Shown here in pieces: positions 4,120 to 6,184 of a stretch of DNA of 6,184 nucleotides. Origin of the DNA: an uncultured Pseudomonadota bacterium (GTDB lineage Bacteria; SAR324; NAC60-12); NCBI GenBank assembly GCA_913056375.1, contig CAJXNF010000183.1:1-6184 (forward strand). The letters run 5' to 3'. Positions within the stretch are counted from its first letter, which is position 1. Each line of letters begins with the position of its first letter. The notes under the pieces are model-generated. The model was not told where the DNA came from and made no database searches. It worked only from the letters and a program-made list of their open reading frames with translations. The position numbers and the translations under genes are program-made.

Positions 4120-5124
4120 TCAATCACCCGGCAGGGGAACCTCTGGACCAAGCATGCCTTCTGCTCGAAGTTCCAACCAAAGATCACGCGGAATTTCTAG
4201 CTCAAATAACCGTAAGTTTTCCTGCCACTCCTCACGACTCCGTACACCGGTCAATACCGTGGCAACTGCTGGGTGACCGAGCGGAAACTGTAGAGCAGCA
4301 GCCTTGAGAGGCACACCATGTCGTTGACAGATCACTTCCATCGCCAAAGCCCGATCAATCAAGTCCTGGGGAGCCTCGACGTAGTTGTAGGTGGTTCCAG
4401 GGACTGGATTGGCTAAAATCCCACTATTGTAGACACCGCCAATCACAATTGAGGTCCCGTGCTTCAGACACTTGGGGAGCAATTCAGCCAACGAACTTTG
4501 ATCCAGCAGGGTATAGCGTCCTGCGAGTAAAAAGCAGTCAAAGTCCCCATGATCAAGGAACTTGGACAGCATCTCCCATTGATTCATTCCAGCGGAAACA
4601 GCCTTGATACTACCCTCTTCACGCAACCGATTCAGGGCTTGATAGGCTCCTTGCACCGCATCCGTGAAGTGTTCGTCAGAATCATGGATATGTAGAATGT
4701 CGACTGCGTCCACTCCAAGACGCTGAAGGCTCTCCTCATGGGAGCGCAGCACTCCATCGTAAGAGAAATCAAAAATGAAGCGCTTGTCTAGATTCGCCAG
4801 GTAGAACGGCTGTCTGTCTCCGTACAGTTCAGTACCTTCACGGACACCTGGACGAATCAACCGACCAACTTTGGTAGAAATCAGTGGACGCCTGGACAAT
4901 TGCGGTAGGCAACGGCCGATCCGTTCTTCAGAGAGACCATATCCATAGAAAGGGGCTGTGTCCACATAGTTAATCCCCGAATTCAGAGCCTCTTCAATCG
5001 TTAGGAGCGCTTCTTCTTCAGAGACTTTATTTCGCAAGTTGCCCACAGGCGCTGCGCCCAGGGAGAGTTGTGACACGCCCAGTCCGCTGGATCCCAGGGC
5101 ATTGGTTTCAAATGGATTGGGCAT
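4120..5124 (-). CDS. aldo/keto reductase, 334 aa (aldose/fucose dehydrogenase-like)
   Basis: This is an NAD(P)-dependent oxidoreductase of the aldo/keto reductase superfamily, a cytoplasmic TIM barrel. The catalytic tetrad is visible: D55 and Y60 in DTAPFYGYG, K85 in ISTKVGR, and H147 in DILHIHD. The segment FDFSYDGVLRSHEESLQRLG (118-137) and the H-x-HD motif are typical of the D-threo-aldose 1-dehydrogenase, L-fucose dehydrogenase and pyridoxal 4-dehydrogenase branch, and the length fits. GVRSREEWQENL (293-304) belongs to the C-terminal cofactor-binding region. AGGAAG (5129-5134) precedes the ATG by 4 nt. The substrate cannot be settled from sequence; a sugar dehydrogenase is the best guess. 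No sugar transporter or catabolic gene is adjacent. The upstream gene is divergent, so the promoter lies in 5125-5367, and the selenoprotein gene follows downstream. Confidence 0.95.
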   Translation of the reverse strand: MPNPFETNALGSSGLGVSQLSLGAAPVGNLRNKVSEEEALLTIEEALNSGINYVDTAPFYGYGLSEERIGRCLPQLSRRPLISTKVGRLIRPGVREGTELYGDRQPFYLANLDKRFIFDFSYDGVLRSHEESLQRLGVDAVDILHIHDSDEHFTDAVQGAYQALNRLREEGSIKAVSAGMNQWEMLSKFLDHGDFDCFLLAGRYTLLDQSSLAELLPKCLKHGTSIVIGGVYNSGILANPVPGTTYNYVEAPQDLIDRALAMEVICQRHGVPLKAAALQFPLGHPAVATVLTGVRSREEWQENLRLFELEIPRDLWLELRAEGMLGPEVPLPGD

Positions 5125-5296
5125 AGGACTTCCTGAAATGAGTTTCGAATTACGATCAATACCAAAGTAGTATCATTCCTGAGGTCGATACAATCAAAAA
5201 ATGGCTATCCGCAAGATACTCTATTAGAGATGTGGTGCAAGGATTCATATTTTGCTGACAGTCGAATCCAGGCCTGCCATATTGATTATTACAGGG

Positions 5297-5323
5297 AACT
5301 GCCCAAGTCATTTTGACACAGTT
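5297..5323. promoter_or_regulatory. nested dyad and TTGACA in the divergent spacer
   Basis: AACTG...CAGTT encloses GTCA-TTT-TGAC, an operator-like dyad. A perfect TTGACA (5313-5318) points toward the plus-strand gene, but no good -10 follows (best TGTAGC after 15 bp). The 243-bp spacer between the reductase and the plus-strand gene must hold both promoters; I see no other clear element in it. Confidence 0.22.
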
Positions 5324-5367
5324 ACCTTGCTGCTGTAGCCATTTCCTCTTAACCAAAAACGGAGTCT

Positions 5368-5817
5368 ATGATCAAACTGACTGAAAATGAAGCCTTGATG
5401 GTACTGGTGGATCTCGTCCAGGAATCTGATGAATTGCCTGCGAAGGCCCGCTTGGAAGTTGATGGGAAGGTTAAATGGCTACTAAAGCAACATGAGAAAA
5501 TTAGTGATCCTCAATGGACGCTCTATCACCGCAAGTGGAAAGCAACGAGTCAGCACGATGAATTTTATGAATCTGCCATTACTATTCTGAAAGGCAGTAC
5601 AGCAGAAACACGTCATCGTGCTTGCGCCTGGATGTGGGCTGCTGCCATCGCTGCTGGAGTAGCTTCAGCTACAATTGATGAGAACAATGTTTCTGCCAAG
5701 GAGATGAAACTCATCCAAAGAACTCGAAAACAGCTCGGAGTTTCCATTACAGAACAGTATGTGGCCTTTGGCAAACTACCACATACTGCACTGGAAGAAT
5801 TGAAACTTTGCAGCTAG
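5368..5817 (+). CDS. hypothetical helical protein, 149 aa, possibly TerB-like
   Basis: I do not firmly recognise this protein. It is predicted soluble and mostly helical. An N-terminal Leu-rich amphipathic region (LTENEALMVLVDLVQES) is followed by a charged middle rich in Trp and His (W37, W50, W57, W88, W90). The stretch 85-126 (CAWMWAAAIAAGVASA..., then DENNVSAKEMKLI and RKQLGVS) resembles one half of a TerB-like domain: a small-residue helix, an acidic turn with E105, then an E-x-x-x-I helix and a lg(v/l)s turn. The full two-fold pattern of acidic turns is not obvious, so the assignment is tentative. The alanine-rich helix at 86-101 is short and flanked by charge, so a membrane anchor is less likely. 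GGAG (5361-5364) lies 3 nt before the ATG, a tight spacing; a second ATG follows at residue 11. It is divergent from the reductase and convergent with fliG, so it is probably expressed alone. Confidence 0.8.
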   Translation: MIKLTENEALMVLVDLVQESDELPAKARLEVDGKVKWLLKQHEKISDPQWTLYHRKWKATSQHDEFYESAITILKGSTAETRHRACAWMWAAAIAAGVASATIDENNVSAKEMKLIQRTRKQLGVSITEQYVAFGKLPHTALEELKLCS

Positions 5818-5858
5818 CACGGGCCTTAGTGTAGGGAAAGTAAGTAGACGGTAGGAAC

Positions 5859-5882
5859 GGGTGGGATGAAGCCATCCCACCC
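5859..5882. terminator. strong hairpin between convergent genes, behind fliG
   Basis: GGGTGGGATG and CATCCCACCC make a perfect 10-bp GC-rich stem with a 4-nt loop. It lies 18 nt after the fliG stop and 41 nt after the plus-strand stop. The flanks lack a clean T-run on either strand, so it may act as a bidirectional terminator, an RNA 3'-end stabiliser, or both. Confidence 0.5.
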
Positions 5883-5900
5883 AGCAGAGTTGGAAGTAAC

Positions 5901-6184
5901 TTAGACGACGTCGTCGCCGGCTCCAGCCATGATGAGTTTGCCTTCCTCTTCAAGCTTCTTGACGACCTTGATGATCTTCTGTTGGGCACCTTCAACGTCT
6001 GCGACCTTGACTGGTCCCATGTTCTCCAGATCATCGTTGAGCATCTCGGCTGCCCTGGTAGACATTGAGCTCAGAATCAGCTCTTTGACTGCATCACTGG
6101 CGGTCTTCAAGGCCATCGCCAGATCAGCTTTATCCACATCCTTCAGCACTGTCTGCATCTGCTTGCTATCAATCCGCGTCAGAT
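5901..6184 (-). CDS. fliG: flagellar motor switch protein FliG, C-terminal part (5' end outside window)
   Basis: FliG is a rotor (C-ring) protein at the cytoplasmic base of the flagellum. Its C-terminal domain interacts with the stator (MotA) to generate torque and, with FliM, sets rotation direction. The 93 codons visible are the last part of that domain. The charged torque-helix region reads LTRIDSKQMQTVLKDVD, followed by DLAMALKTA, then MSTRAAEMLNDDLENMGPV and DVEGAQQKIIKVVKKLEEEGK, all highly characteristic of FliG. By my alignment from memory, the E. coli D288 equivalent is kept as Asp, D289 is Ser and R297 is Lys. The gene continues past 6184, so its start and promoter are not seen. Its 3' end faces the unknown 149-aa gene, so nothing from the flagellar cluster follows it here. 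Confidence 0.97.
   Translation of the reverse strand, partial: LTRIDSKQMQTVLKDVDKADLAMALKTASDAVKELILSSMSTRAAEMLNDDLENMGPVKVADVEGAQQKIIKVVKKLEEEGKLIMAGAGDDVV

Noticed and set aside
5156..5356. 66-codon minus-strand ORF upstream of the reductase
   Set aside because: It starts at TTG without a binding site, fills the divergent promoter spacer, and its composition is not protein-like.
5747..6034. 95-codon minus-strand ORF overlapping fliG
   Set aside because: It is an out-of-frame shadow of fliG (Ser/Arg-rich reading) that also runs into the end of the opposing gene.

Overview
The window is about half GC and comes from a flagellated Gram-negative bacterium that makes selenoproteins. The flagellated call rests on the 3' end of fliG at the right edge. 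The selenoprotein call rests on a small SelW/Rdx-type gene with an in-frame UGA. The mix of FliG, a SelW-like selenoprotein, pentapeptide-repeat proteins and a DUF3883 protein would fit a marine proteobacterium (Deltaproteobacteria/SAR324-like). That lineage is a guess from gene content, not something the sequence proves. There are no tRNA, rRNA, insertion sequences or CRISPR arrays.

Layout, left to right: a 55-aa unknown protein (+); a short coiled-coil protein (-) preceded by a 13-codon ORF that carries the better ribosome binding site; a 279-aa DUF3883/NO VEIN-type nuclease-like protein (-); about 317 bp with no recognised gene; a GNAT acetyltransferase (-) directly behind a 210-aa pentapeptide-repeat protein (-); a 458-bp divergent intergenic region with an 89% A+T core; a second, paralogous 155-aa pentapeptide-repeat protein (+); the SelW-like selenoprotein (-), which a standard ORF call skips because of its UGA; an aldo/keto reductase (-); a 149-aa unknown helical protein (+), possibly TerB-like; and the C-terminal end of FliG (-).

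The most notable item is the selenoprotein at 3790-4005. It has a C-x-x-U motif with UGA at codon 11, a strong Shine-Dalgarno and a conserved Rdx-family tail. A perfect stem-loop with a GGU apex lies 14 nt after the UGA, as expected for a bacterial SECIS. It lies downstream of the aldo/keto reductase on the same strand, so a shared transcript is possible.

The two pentapeptide-repeat genes share a distinctive N-terminus and point away from each other across the AT-rich block, so they look like a divergent duplicated pair. The first is probably co-transcribed with the GNAT gene. Convergent gene pairs (pentapeptide/selenoprotein, unknown/fliG) are separated by strong hairpins that lack clear U-tracts. 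The DUF3883 protein is the only candidate with a possible link to defence or DNA processing; no partner gene supports that role here.
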